Translations under genes and position numbers: made by a program | Notes under the pieces: model-generated | Seen by the model: only the letters and a program-made list of their open reading frames with translations | The model's database searches: none | What the model was told of the DNA's origin: nothing | Part shown: piece after piece, positions 48,423-57,458 of the stretch | How the letters are laid out: every line of letters starts with the position of its first letter | Position numbering within the stretch: the stretch's first letter is position 1 | DNA from: Hyphomicrobiales bacterium | GTDB lineage: Bacteria; Pseudomonadota; Alphaproteobacteria; Rhizobiales; Rhizobiaceae | Direction of reading: 5' to 3' | Assembly: GCA_002709005.1 (NCBI GenBank) | Contig: PAPH01000022.1 | Span: 1 to 64,000 of the forward strand | Length of the DNA: 64,000 bases

Positions 48423-50960
48423 CTAGAAAAGCAGTATCTGGCCGATTTCGCGGCGGCGGACGACGCCGATCGCGATGGACAGGATGAGAACGATGCCCTG
48501 AATGGCCGGCAGCGCCTGGTTGGAAATGCCGATCAGGATCAGGCCGTTCGAAAGCGAGGCGAGGAACATGGCGGCCACCACGGTGCCGGTAACGTTGAGC
48601 TGCCCGCTGCGCGACAGCGTCGAGCCGAGGAAGGCCGCTGCCAGCGCGCTGATGAGGAAATCGATACCCGTGGCCAGCGCCGAGGCGCCATAGCTGTAGG
48701 AGGCGAGCACGACGCCCGCAAAGCCGAGCACCGCGCCGCCGATGATGAAGGAGGCGAGCGCGTACCGCGGCTGGCGGATGCCGCGCAGTTCGGCAGCGGC
48801 CAGGTTCTGCCCCACCGCGTACATCCGCAGGCCCATCCGGCTTCGCGACAGGAAGACATGGAGCACGAATGTAACGACGACCAGCAGGATGAACACCGCC
48901 GGTACGGGGCCGGCATAGCCCTGACCGATCCAGAAGAAGCCCGGCTCGTTGGACAGGGTGATTGCCTGCCCGCCATTATAAAGAAGCGTCGCGCCCATCG
49001 TCACGAACATGACGCCGAGGGTCGCCACGAAGGGCGGCATCGCGAAGATCAGCACAAGGGCTGCGTTCGCCAGACCAATGACGGCACCGATAACCACGCC
49101 GGTTCCGAGCGCCATCGCCGTTCCCGCCGATCCGACGATCAGTCCGGCGGCGACGTTTGACGTGAACTGGCTGATCGCGCCCGCCGAAACGTCGAGCCCG
49201 CCGGCGATCAGCACCAGCGTCAGACCCAGCGCGATGAAGGCAAGAACCGAGCCCTGTTTGAGCACGTCGAAGATATTCCCGGGATTGAGGAACTGCGGCG
49301 CGAGGAACGCGACCACGGCGACGGCGACCACCATCCCGAACACCGAACCCCAACGGGCAAAGAAGCGGGCCATGCCGCTCTCGGGGTGTTCGGTTGCGTC
49401 GATTGCGGGTGCCGTCTGTGCGGGTGATTTTTCCTCGTTCTCGTCACCGCCGGATGCGTGGTAGAGCACGGTGGCGACGTGGAGCTGGTCGCGTTCGAGA
49501 ACGGCGTTGATCCGGCCTTTCTGCATGACTGCGGCGCGGTCGCACATGCCGACGATTTCCTCGAAGTCCGAGGAGATGACGATCACGATCGCCCCGCGTT
49601 TGGCGAGCGCGGTCATCTGCTTGTAGATTTCCACCTTGGAGCCGACATCGACGCCTGTCGTCGGTTCGTCGAACAGGAAGACCTCGGCATTGCCCGGCAG
49701 CCAGCGGCCGATAACGACCTTCTGCTGGTTGCCGCCCGAAAGGTTCTTGGTCGTGGTGGCGATGTTCGGGGGCTGGATGGCGAGATCGCGCTGAAGCCCC
49801 TGCGCGTCGGTTTTCTCGCGGCCGAGATTGAGAAGGCCCAGCGTCGCCCATTTCGAGATATTGGGAAGGGTGAGGTTCTCGCGCATCGACAGTTCACCGA
49901 TCAGACCGTCGTGACGACGGTCCTCGGGAATGAGCGCGTAGCCCTCGTTCTTGGCGGCTTGCGGGCTCGACGGGTTCGAAGGCTTGCCGTTGAGTGTCAC
50001 CGTGCCGCCCGTCCGTTTCATGGCTCCGATCAGCGACAGCGCGAGTTCCGAACGGCCGGCGCCCATCAGGCCCGCGAGGCCGAAGATTTCGCCGCTGCGG
50101 ATGTCGAGATCGACCCCGCGCACGGCATTGCCGACGGTCAGGCCCCTGATGGACAGCGCGGTCTCGCCGATCTCGACCTCTTCCTTCGGATAGAGCTGCG
50201 ATATCTCGCGGCCGACCATCATCTTGATGATGTCCTGGCGCGAGGTCTCGCCGACCTCCTTCGTCGCGATCAGCTTGCCGTCGCGAAGCACAGTCATGCG
50301 GTCGACCAGATCGAGCACTTCATCGAGATAGTGGGAGATGTAGACGATGGTCACGCCCTCGTCGCGCAGCTTGCGGACGACGCCGAAGAGCAGATCCACC
50401 TCGGCCTCGGAAAGCGAGGCGGTGGGTTCGTCGAGAATGAGAATTTTCGGATCGCGCACGAGGGCGGCGGCGATCGCCACCTGTTCGCGCTGCGCCACCG
50501 AGAGATCGCGGACGAGAGTGTCCGCGGTGAAATTCGCGCCGACTTTCGCGAGCGCCTTTTCAGTTTCGGCCCGCATCCCGGAAAGGTTCAGGAGGCCGCC
50601 GCCGCCCGTCCGCTCGATCCCGAGGAACACGTTGCGGGTGACGTCGAACTGCGCGACGAGCTGCTGGTCCTGGTGGACGATGACGATGCCGTTCGCCTCG
50701 GCGTCGGAGGCGCTCGCCATGCGCACGGACTTGCCGTCGACGAGAATCTCGCCGCCGTCATGCTGGTAGACGCCGGTCAGCACCTTCACAAGGGTCGACT
50801 TGCCTGCGCCGTTCTGGCCGAGCAGCGCGTGGATCTCGCCGCGGCGAACCTGGAGCGAGACATCCGACAGGGCGAGGACGCCCGGAAATTCCTTGCGGAT
50901 GTTGCGGCATTCCAGTGCCAGGCCTGCTTCATCGAGATGCGAATTCATCGAGGTAACCAT
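48423..50960 (-). CDS. Fused ribose-type ABC transporter ATPase and permease
   Basis: The 845-residue protein joins a complete tandem ATPase (about 1-500) to an RbsC-type permease (about 535-845). The ATPase part shows Walker A LLGQNGAGKSTLVKVLTGVY, signature-like LSVAQREQVAIAAAL, ILILDEPTASLSEAEVD, and in the second domain LSGGNQQKVVIGRWL and LFDEPTTGVDVGSK. The permease part has GSVLAFIALGLTLVLIAGGL, DVSAGAISQFTSNVAAGL and AAAFLGSTLSRSGQLNVTG. A charged linker (DENEEKSPAQT) connects them. I see no stop or frameshift between the parts, so the fusion is real in this sequence. Free RbsA/MglA ATPases are about 500 residues. The separate permease gene downstream supplies the other half of the pore. 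Confidence 0.93.
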   Translation of the reverse strand: MVTSMNSHLDEAGLALECRNIRKEFPGVLALSDVSLQVRRGEIHALLGQNGAGKSTLVKVLTGVYQHDGGEILVDGKSVRMASASDAEANGIVIVHQDQQLVAQFDVTRNVFLGIERTGGGGLLNLSGMRAETEKALAKVGANFTADTLVRDLSVAQREQVAIAAALVRDPKILILDEPTASLSEAEVDLLFGVVRKLRDEGVTIVYISHYLDEVLDLVDRMTVLRDGKLIATKEVGETSRQDIIKMMVGREISQLYPKEEVEIGETALSIRGLTVGNAVRGVDLDIRSGEIFGLAGLMGAGRSELALSLIGAMKRTGGTVTLNGKPSNPSSPQAAKNEGYALIPEDRRHDGLIGELSMRENLTLPNISKWATLGLLNLGREKTDAQGLQRDLAIQPPNIATTTKNLSGGNQQKVVIGRWLPGNAEVFLFDEPTTGVDVGSKVEIYKQMTALAKRGAIVIVISSDFEEIVGMCDRAAVMQKGRINAVLERDQLHVATVLYHASGGDENEEKSPAQTAPAIDATEHPESGMARFFARWGSVFGMVVAVAVVAFLAPQFLNPGNIFDVLKQGSVLAFIALGLTLVLIAGGLDVSAGAISQFTSNVAAGLIVGSAGTAMALGTGVVIGAVIGLANAALVLIFAMPPFVATLGVMFVTMGATLLYNGGQAITLSNEPGFFWIGQGYAGPVPAVFILLVVVTFVLHVFLSRSRMGLRMYAVGQNLAAAELRGIRQPRYALASFIIGGAVLGFAGVVLASYSYGASALATGIDFLISALAAAFLGSTLSRSGQLNVTGTVVAAMFLASLSNGLILIGISNQALPAIQGIVLILSIAIGVVRRREIGQILLF

Positions 50961-51007
50961 GGAATTGTCATGTCTTCCCGTCCGGGGAGGACATTGTCTT
51001 TATGGAG

Positions 51008-51061
51008 GACCGGCGCCGCACAGGGAGCGGCGCCGGTCGCTGACACACGCGGGTTGTGTCA
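51008..51061. other. Two consecutive intercistronic hairpins after the binding protein gene
   Basis: GACCGGCGCCGC/GCGGCGCCGGTC (51008-51038, 7-base loop) and TGACACA/TGTGTCA (51041-51061) lie between the substrate-binding protein gene and the ATPase-permease gene. The second overlaps the binding protein's stop codon. Neither has a T-run. Such hairpins usually protect the upstream mRNA so that the binding protein is made in excess. Confidence 0.6.
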
Positions 51062-52102
51062 GGGGAGGATGGGCTGAATGACCACCAGGTCCTTGTCCTG
51101 GGCGTAGCGGGATTCGACGTCGGCCTTGTCCATGCCGAGTTCGTCCCAGACGCCTTCGCCCCAGCGCTTCTCGGCGGCGGCGACGCCGTTGCCGCGGACG
51201 GCCAGCCAGGCGTCCGTGTAGAGCGCGGAGGGGAACTCGTCGGTTCCGCCGAGCTTGTCGACCAGCACTTCGGCAGCCTTGCGGCCGATGGTCGGCACGT
51301 CCTGGACGACGGTCGCCACGAACGGGCTGTCCTGGTCGAGCAGCATCTGGAAACCGATACGGTCGCCGTCGATGGAGGCGGCCTTGATCTCGGTGCGGCC
51401 GTTGCGCCGGATCGCCTCGACGGCGCCCGACGTCAGGAGGTCATAGGCGCCCCAGACGGCGGCGATGCTGCCGGGTGCCGGGTTTGCAGTCAGAAGGTCT
51501 TCCATCTGGGTCTGAACGCGGGCGACCGAGTGTTCAGTCGGCACTTCATGGAGCGTAACCTGCGGATAATCGGCGGCCAAGGCTTCAAGGATGCGCTTGC
51601 GTGTTTCCAGAAGCGGTGCGCCCGGAACCCAGAATACGTAGACGTCGCCCTTGTAGTCGATGCTGGAGAGGAGCGCGCGGCTCATCATTGCCGACATCAG
51701 GGCGTCGTCGCCGCCGACATCCGCCAGTGCGCCGGGGGTGGTGGCGCCGACCGAGGTGGTGACCACCGGAATGCCCGCATCGTTGGCCTTGGCGACCACC
51801 GGTTCGAGCTGCTGCGCGTCGCCGAGCTGGACGACGATGCCGGCCACGCCGGAATTGACGAGGTTCTCGATGTTTTCATTATGCTTGCGCGGATCGCCGC
51901 CGCCATCGGTCACGACCACTTCGGCGCCGGCCTTTTCGAGCACTTCCCGGGCGCCGGCGATGATGTCGCGGTTGTAGTCGTTGGTGATTTCGCGAGCGGC
52001 AATGCCGATCTTCTTGCCCGACAATTCCTGGGCGCTGGCCTGCAGCGGAAGCATGGCGAGAGCCAAGCCCACGGCGGCGGCACGGAACAGTGAGAATTTC
52101 AT
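51059..52102 (-). CDS. Ribose-type periplasmic substrate-binding protein
   Basis: The 347-residue protein has a signal peptide (MKFSLFRAAAVGLALAMLPL, cleavage after ASA near residue 24) and the LacI-like binding fold, with KKIGIAAREITNDYNRDIIA, VEAGIVVQ-type strands in SGVAGIVVQLGDAQQLEPVV and PAPGSIAAVWGAYDLLTSGA. GGGAGG precedes ATG 52102. It is the first gene of the second importer operon. The ligand is probably a sugar or sugar-like compound, given the SorC regulator and HAD phosphatase downstream. Confidence 0.92.
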   Translation of the reverse strand: MKFSLFRAAAVGLALAMLPLQASAQELSGKKIGIAAREITNDYNRDIIAGAREVLEKAGAEVVVTDGGGDPRKHNENIENLVNSGVAGIVVQLGDAQQLEPVVAKANDAGIPVVTTSVGATTPGALADVGGDDALMSAMMSRALLSSIDYKGDVYVFWVPGAPLLETRKRILEALAADYPQVTLHEVPTEHSVARVQTQMEDLLTANPAPGSIAAVWGAYDLLTSGAVEAIRRNGRTEIKAASIDGDRIGFQMLLDQDSPFVATVVQDVPTIGRKAAEVLVDKLGGTDEFPSALYTDAWLAVRGNGVAAAEKRWGEGVWDELGMDKADVESRYAQDKDLVVIQPILP

Positions 52103-52134
52103 ATGAGACCTCCCTTGGATCAAATCTTCTATGT

Positions 52135-52150
52135 CCGATCAAATGATCGG
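52135..52150. promoter_or_regulatory. Palindrome CCGATCA-AA-TGATCGG, candidate SorC operator
   Basis: Seven-base arms are exactly complementary around AA, 33 bases before the binding protein start. It is the only strong dyad in the 266-base gap 52103-52368, which otherwise shows no gene. Confidence 0.5.
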
Positions 52151-52368
52151 GTATCGATGTATTGCTCACTATAAAGGCTCCTGTCAAGGAATGGTCCCCA
52201 TGTGGCGCGCTGGAAACCCGGCTTATGCGGGCCACGTGGCTGGTCGGATCGCCTGGGAAGGGACCCGCGCATCGGAGGCCGTATGGCGCCGCGGCGTAAA
52301 ATCAAAGCGAGCACTGGGCGACAATTCTATCTATGATGGATTTCCGTCAGGAGGCGGGGAGTGAGATT

Positions 52369-53538
52369 ATGGCCAGAAATATCGTCGTCTGCTGTGACGG
52401 GACGGGCAACGAGATCGGCGTGAACATGTCCAGCGTTCTCAAGCTCTACCGCATGCTCCAGAAGAACGACGATCAGATCGTCTATTACGATCCCGGCGTC
52501 GGAACGCTTGGCCAGCGCAAGACCTGGGGCGGCTTCAGCCAGAAACTGAAGGGCATACTGGGGCTGGCAACCGGATACGGTCTCGATGACGACGTGCTCG
52601 GCGCCTATCGCTTTCTGGCTCAGCATTACGAGGACGGCGATCGGGTCTTCCTTTTGGGCTTCAGCCGCGGCGCCTACAGTATCCGGGTTGTCGCCGGCTT
52701 CATCCACCTTCTCGGCCTGTTGCGGCCCGATCAGCTAAATTACGTCGGCTATGCCTATGCCGCCTACAAGCGTGCGGCCATGGACGGAGAGGACCTCTCG
52801 GTGGCCTGGCATTTCCGCAGAATTGTCGGCGGGCGGACGGTTCCGATCCGGTTCCTCGGGGTCTGGGACACGGTCGCATCCGTCATCGTTCCTCGGCCTG
52901 ACCGCTTCTATATCCCGAGCTTCGAGCAGCTGCCCTATACGGTTCAGAATCGAAGCGTCGAGGTTTTCCGGCAGGCGGCCGCCATCGACGAATTCCGCCG
53001 GATGTTCCGGTTGCGCGGCTGGAAGGAGGGCCAGGAATTCAAACCCAACCGCTTTTCGACCTCCGAGCCGCAGATGCAGGACAGCCGGCAGGTCTGGTTT
53101 GCCGGCTGTCATTCCGATATTGGCGGCGGCTACCCGGAAGACGAGAGCGGCCTTTCGAAATTTCCGCTGCGCTGGCTTGTCCGCGAGGCCAGGGCTCACG
53201 GCGTCAAGGTGAATACCGCGATGTTCAACCATCTCGTGGAAGGCAAGGCGAGGGGTGGCAGCGAGCACAAATACGCCCCGCCCGATCCGGCCGCGAAACT
53301 GCACATATCGGCAATGGGCGGCTGGCGCATACTCGAATGGCTGCCGAAACGCTTGAAAGGGCGTGAATGGCCGCGACGCAAGGGTTTCCTCGGCTTCTAT
53401 CTGCCGCGCTGCGAGCCGCGCCTCATTCCCGAAGGCGCGATCATTCATGAATCCGTGCTCAAGCGGAAGGACCTCGTGCCCTCCTACAGACCGGTGAACC
53501 TGCCGGACGTCTACGAGGTGGAATGCGATCCCGGCTGA
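52369..53538 (+). CDS. DUF2235 alpha/beta-hydrolase-like protein
   Basis: The 389-residue protein has the DUF2235 domain across most of its length. The N-terminal KNIVVCCDGTGNE-like segment (NIVVCCDGTGNEIGVNMS), the nucleophile elbow FLLGFSRGAYSIRVVAGFI (Ser about residue 99) and GCHSDIGGGYPEDESGLS are diagnostic. Members with T6SS neighbours act as phospholipase effectors (Tle type), but no secretion gene, VgrG or immunity gene is adjacent here and there is no signal peptide. It more likely acts inside the cell on an unknown ester. ATG 52369 follows GGGGAG; the upstream in-frame ATG 52333 lacks this. Confidence 0.88.
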   Translation: MARNIVVCCDGTGNEIGVNMSSVLKLYRMLQKNDDQIVYYDPGVGTLGQRKTWGGFSQKLKGILGLATGYGLDDDVLGAYRFLAQHYEDGDRVFLLGFSRGAYSIRVVAGFIHLLGLLRPDQLNYVGYAYAAYKRAAMDGEDLSVAWHFRRIVGGRTVPIRFLGVWDTVASVIVPRPDRFYIPSFEQLPYTVQNRSVEVFRQAAAIDEFRRMFRLRGWKEGQEFKPNRFSTSEPQMQDSRQVWFAGCHSDIGGGYPEDESGLSKFPLRWLVREARAHGVKVNTAMFNHLVEGKARGGSEHKYAPPDPAAKLHISAMGGWRILEWLPKRLKGREWPRRKGFLGFYLPRCEPRLIPEGAIIHESVLKRKDLVPSYRPVNLPDVYEVECDPG

Positions 53539-53549
53539 GAAGGGACGTG

Positions 53550-55163
53550 TCAGGCCCCCCGACGGATCGCCTCGGCTGCCTTCTCGGCGATCATGATGAC
53601 CGGCGAAGCGGTGTTGCCGGAGACGATCTTCGGCATGATCGAGGCATCGATCACCCTCAGCCGGTCGAGCCCCCGGACCCTCAGATCGGTATCGACCACC
53701 GCCATCTCGTCATTCCCCATCTTGCAGGTGCCGACCGGATGGAAGATCGTCGTGCCGATATTGCCCGCCGCGCGGAGAAGCTCCTCCTCGCTCGCGACCG
53801 CCGGCCCGGGCAGCAGCTCCTCGGGTTGGTATTTCTCAAGCGCCTTCGCCGTCATGACCTTCCGGGCCTGCTTGAGGGACTGAACCGCGACCTGCCTGTC
53901 GCGATCGGCCGAGAGATAGTTGAGCTTGATCTCCGGCTGGACGTCCATTTCCCGGCTGGTGACATGGGTGGAACCGCGGCTCTCGGGGCGCAGATTGCAC
54001 ACCGAGACGGTGATCGCCGGGAAAGGGTGCAGCGGATCGCCGAGCTTGTCGGTTGAAAGTGGCTGCACGTGATATTCGAGATCGGGCGTCTCAAGCGACG
54101 GATCGGATTTGGTGAACATGCCGAACTGGCTTGGTGCCATGGAGAGCGGACCTGAACGGGTCAGCCCGTATTCGAGCGCCATCTTCGCCTTGCCGAGCGG
54201 CGAGTTGACCAGCGTGTTGAGCGTCCTGGCGCCCTTTACGCGATAAACGGTGCGGATCTGGAGATGATCCTGCAGGTTCTCGCCCACGCCCGGGCTTTCA
54301 TGTTCGACCTTGATGCCGAGTTCCTTCAGCACGTCGGGACGCCCGATGCCGGATTGCTCGAGAATGCGCGGCGAGTTGATGGCGCCCGCCGTCAGCAGCA
54401 CCTCGCCGTCGGCGAAAACCTCGGTGAGCCGGCGCTGATGGCGCACGCGCACACCGCGCACCGTCCTGCCTTCGAGAACCAGGCTTTCGGTTTCGGCATG
54501 GGTGAGAACGGTCAGGTTGTCGCGCTTCATCGCCGGGCGCAGGAATCCCTTGGCGGTATTCCAGCGGACGCCTCCGCGCTGGTTGACCTCGAAGAAACCG
54601 GAGCCCTCATTGCTGCCGTCGTTGAAATCCGCCCGCGGCATGATGCCGAACTCGGCCGCGCCTTCCTGCACCGCACGGAGGATGTCCCATTTGAGCCGTT
54701 GGCGGGAGACCTTCCATTCACCGCCCGCGCCATGCAGGGCAGTCTTGCCGCCGTAGTGATCCTCGGATTTGAGGAAGTAGGGCAGGACGTCGTCCCAGCC
54801 CCAGCCGGCATTGCCGAGCTGGCGCCAGTGATCGTAGTCGGCAGCTTGCCCCCGCATGTAGATCATGCCGTTGACCGAGGTGCAACCGCCCAGCAGCTTG
54901 CCGCGCGGATAGGCGAGCGAGCGGCCGTTGAGCCCCGGCTCGGGCGCGGTCTTCATCATCCAGTCGGTGCGCGGATTGCCGATACAGTAGAGATAGCCGA
55001 CCGGGATGTGCACCCAGTGATAATTGTCGCTGCCACCGGCCTCGAGCAGAAGCACCTTCGTGCGGCCGTTCTCGGTCAGCCGGTTGGCGAGCACGCATCC
55101 CGCCGTTCCCGCTCCGACGATGATGTAGTCGTATCGCCCCTGAAGGGCGGCATGTCCTGCCAT
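53550..55163 (-). CDS. GMC-family oxidoreductase (choline dehydrogenase-like)
   Basis: The 537-residue flavoenzyme belongs to the glucose-methanol-choline family. It has the FAD-binding YDYIIVGAGTAGCVLANRLT near the N terminus, the GMC signature YPRGKLLGGCTSVNGMIYMR (about residue 80), the second signature GAINSPRILEQSGIG (about 255) and active-site histidine in FHPVGTCKMG near the end, followed by SGNTASPVIMIAEKAAE. It oxidises an alcohol to an aldehyde. No betaine aldehyde dehydrogenase is adjacent, so choline is not assured. ATG 55163 is used; GGGGAG lies 10 bases before it. It converges with the DUF2235 gene with a 12-base gap. Confidence 0.92.
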   Translation of the reverse strand: MAGHAALQGRYDYIIVGAGTAGCVLANRLTENGRTKVLLLEAGGSDNYHWVHIPVGYLYCIGNPRTDWMMKTAPEPGLNGRSLAYPRGKLLGGCTSVNGMIYMRGQAADYDHWRQLGNAGWGWDDVLPYFLKSEDHYGGKTALHGAGGEWKVSRQRLKWDILRAVQEGAAEFGIMPRADFNDGSNEGSGFFEVNQRGGVRWNTAKGFLRPAMKRDNLTVLTHAETESLVLEGRTVRGVRVRHQRRLTEVFADGEVLLTAGAINSPRILEQSGIGRPDVLKELGIKVEHESPGVGENLQDHLQIRTVYRVKGARTLNTLVNSPLGKAKMALEYGLTRSGPLSMAPSQFGMFTKSDPSLETPDLEYHVQPLSTDKLGDPLHPFPAITVSVCNLRPESRGSTHVTSREMDVQPEIKLNYLSADRDRQVAVQSLKQARKVMTAKALEKYQPEELLPGPAVASEEELLRAAGNIGTTIFHPVGTCKMGNDEMAVVDTDLRVRGLDRLRVIDASIMPKIVSGNTASPVIMIAEKAAEAIRRGA

Positions 55164-55294
55164 TTTCGTTTCACTCCCCGACCACTCTGTACGACGATCT
55201 CGGTCGCCTCTTTCTCCCATTTTTCAGGAACCGGCGAGGCAAGTCCACTCTTTAGAACCGAGATTTTCCGCGGTTGGGGGCCGCCGTCGCTGAC

Positions 55295-56776
55295 CTAGGA
55301 CGGCCGGGCTTTCACGGCTGTGAGCCGGAAGGGGACCGCGCCGTAGCGGTCGAGCTCCTCCTGTGTTGCCTTGGTGTTGAAGCTTCGCGCCGGAACGGCC
55401 AGCAGCTGGGGGTCGGGCTCACCGGCCGCTATGTGGAGAGGCACGCGAAAGCGCAGCGCAACGTCCCGGGCGCCCCGGTCGCGGACCACCGCTCTCAACC
55501 GGGCCATGTGGCGGCTGCCGCAATTGATCTCGAACTCGATTCGCCGCGAAGCCGGCGGTGTTTCGGCGATCAGCAGGATCTCGACGCTGCCCGACCAGTC
55601 CCGCGTCCCGTCGAAACCGGGTAGCGGCAACCGGACTTCCAGATGCGCGGTCGCGCCGCGGTCCGCGGCTTGGGTCCTGGAGGCGAGGGGAGAGCCGAAG
55701 GGGGAGGCAAGCACGAGGGGCGAGCGTTTGCCGCGATCCTTCCTTCTGCCGCGAAAAAGCCGTCGCTGCTTGGTGGCCGCGCGGGCGAGCCAGGCGAGGT
55801 CGAACCGCTCGCTTTTCGGTCTAGCCTCGGCGATCGTTCCCGCTAGCCGGAGCGGCTGTGCCGCAGCGGTGCTTTCGATTTCGGCCATCACTTCCGCAGG
55901 GATATCCCGGTCCAGCCTGTCGCGCACGTAACAGAGCGCGGCGAGTGCTGCCGGCGCCATTCCCCGTTTGCCGATGGTCTTGACGAAATTCTCCCATTCC
56001 CCCCCTTCGTCGATCGCCTGCGCGATATCGGCCAGCCAGTCGCTTGACTTGTGCGCGTCGAGCGTGCCGTGGGCGATGGCAATCACGATCGCATCGAGCG
56101 GAGCGGGAATCCGCAGATCGATGCCGCCCAGTCTGCCCGGGAGGGAGCGCGCCCAGATGCCGGCGTCCTCGGTCTCTTCATCGAAAGGGGAATGGAAGGC
56201 GGTGCGGTGGAGGTCGATATTGCCGAACTCGCCGCGCACGAAATTGATCCCCGTCGCATGGCCGAGACGGGTGCGGTTGTAGAGCGGCGAACCCGAACTC
56301 GAGGGGGTCCAGCCGTCCGCCACCAGGATGTCGAACGCGGTCTCCAGATCCTCCGTGTTCACCAGAATGTCGATGTCGTTGACGATCCGTCCCCGCGCGG
56401 ACGCGGCCCCTCCGGCCGCCCGTCCGGCTCCCTTGATCGTCAAAATCGGCACCGAAGCGTCCGAGAGCTTGCGCAATGCGCTTCTCGCCTCACCGACGAC
56501 CTTCTGGCTGCGCGTCCAGATCGAGCGTTCGATTCCGGCGATGCGTGGCCGCATCGGGCTGTCGGGCGCGAAATCCGAAATCCGCCGCGCCGCCAGACTG
56601 ATCAGCCGCAACTGACCCCAGCTCAGCTTATCGAAATCGGCCTGCGCCTCGAACTGCCGCCATGCCGCCGCCGCAGCCTCGCCGTCTTCGAGCGTGGCCG
56701 CCCGCAGCAGCGGGTCGATGGAAGTGCCGGGCCAGGCAAGCCGCGCGATACGTTCGATGAAACGGCCCGCCATCAT
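55295..56776 (-). CDS. Nucleotidyltransferase-fold protein of the PqqD/HprK-like operon
   Basis: The 493-residue protein has an N-terminal nucleotidyltransferase core of the NTP_transf_5 type: PILTIKGAGRAAGGAASARG (Lys-Gly near 115) and RIVNDIDILVNTEDLETAFD with the metal-binding Asp-Ile-Asp at about 134-136, then NIDLHRTAFHSPF with a third acidic residue. The last 140 residues form a separate basic-to-beta-rich region of unknown function. Related genes occur with lasso-peptide kinases and PqqD/HPr-kinase-like pairs. Its ATG overlaps the stop of the upstream glycosyltransferase by four bases. The molecule it modifies is unknown. Confidence 0.8.
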   Translation of the reverse strand: MMAGRFIERIARLAWPGTSIDPLLRAATLEDGEAAAAAWRQFEAQADFDKLSWGQLRLISLAARRISDFAPDSPMRPRIAGIERSIWTRSQKVVGEARSALRKLSDASVPILTIKGAGRAAGGAASARGRIVNDIDILVNTEDLETAFDILVADGWTPSSSGSPLYNRTRLGHATGINFVRGEFGNIDLHRTAFHSPFDEETEDAGIWARSLPGRLGGIDLRIPAPLDAIVIAIAHGTLDAHKSSDWLADIAQAIDEGGEWENFVKTIGKRGMAPAALAALCYVRDRLDRDIPAEVMAEIESTAAAQPLRLAGTIAEARPKSERFDLAWLARAATKQRRLFRGRRKDRGKRSPLVLASPFGSPLASRTQAADRGATAHLEVRLPLPGFDGTRDWSGSVEILLIAETPPASRRIEFEINCGSRHMARLRAVVRDRGARDVALRFRVPLHIAAGEPDPQLLAVPARSFNTKATQEELDRYGAVPFRLTAVKARPS

Positions 56777-57456
56777 CCCTCGCTTTCCCGCTGCTTGCGG
56801 CGGGCGAGCGCTTCCTTGGCGGCCAGCAGATAGCCACGCGTGCGTTCGCGCTCGCGCGTGTCGGAGAGCGAACCGCTACGCAGCCGGCGCAGGGCGAGAA
56901 CCTCGTCCATCATGTGGTGCCGATGCCCGAGTTCCCGTCCCCGGCCCAGCCAGTCGATCAGGTCGCCGAGATTGCCGGGAAAGTCGCGCATCGCGCCGAT
57001 CGCCCGCATGCCGTCGGCGCGATAGACCATTGTCGTGCGGGTCCAGAGGTCGAGGGTCTTTCCGGCGGCTGCCGGGCCCCGGCCTTCACGGTCCTGGAAC
57101 GTCTCTCCTTTCGAGAAGACGGCCATCAGCTCCGGCCGCTGAGAAAGAATGGCGATCTGCCGTTCCATCTTTACCGGCAGCCAGACATCGTCGGAATCGA
57201 GCGTGGCGACGAGATCGGCGGTCGCCGCATTGAAGCCCGCCGTCGTCGCCGAGCCCGGGCCGCCGTTCTCCTTGGCTATCACGGTGATACCCGCGTCCAC
57301 GGCCGTGGCAACCTCCGCGGTCCTGTCGGTCGACCCGTCGTCGACGACGATGATCTGCGCCGGCGGCACAGTCTGGCCCAGCACGGAGCCGAGCGCTTCG
57401 CCGATATAGGCCTGGGCGTTGTAGGCGGGGATGATCACCGAATAGGAGGGCGGCAC
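56773..57456 (-). CDS. Family 2 glycosyltransferase
   Basis: The 227-residue GT-A enzyme starts with SVIIPAYNAQAYIGEALGSV, followed by IIVVDDGSTDRTAEVA and the metal/nucleotide site ATLDSDDVWLP. The C-terminal third lacks an obvious acceptor motif. The start is taken as GTG 57456, two bases after the upstream gene's stop, with GAAGGA before it; a TTG at 57462 is possible. It is a soluble, short member, which suits modification of a small or peptide acceptor rather than bulk polysaccharide. It overlaps the nucleotidyltransferase gene by four bases. Confidence 0.88.
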   Translation of the reverse strand: MPPSYSVIIPAYNAQAYIGEALGSVLGQTVPPAQIIVVDDGSTDRTAEVATAVDAGITVIAKENGGPGSATTAGFNAATADLVATLDSDDVWLPVKMERQIAILSQRPELMAVFSKGETFQDREGRGPAAAGKTLDLWTRTTMVYRADGMRAIGAMRDFPGNLGDLIDWLGRGRELGHRHHMMDEVLALRRLRSGSLSDTRERERTRGYLLAAKEALARRKQRESEG

Positions 57457-57458
57457 GG

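Noticed and set aside
47394-49160. A 588-codon frame antisense to the permease and fused transporter
   Set aside because: It is very rich in Asp, Glu, His and Arg, as expected from reading hydrophobic membrane codons backwards.
49458-51077. A 539-codon frame antisense to the fused ATPase
   Set aside because: It crosses the intercistronic hairpins and a gene boundary and has no recognisable domain.
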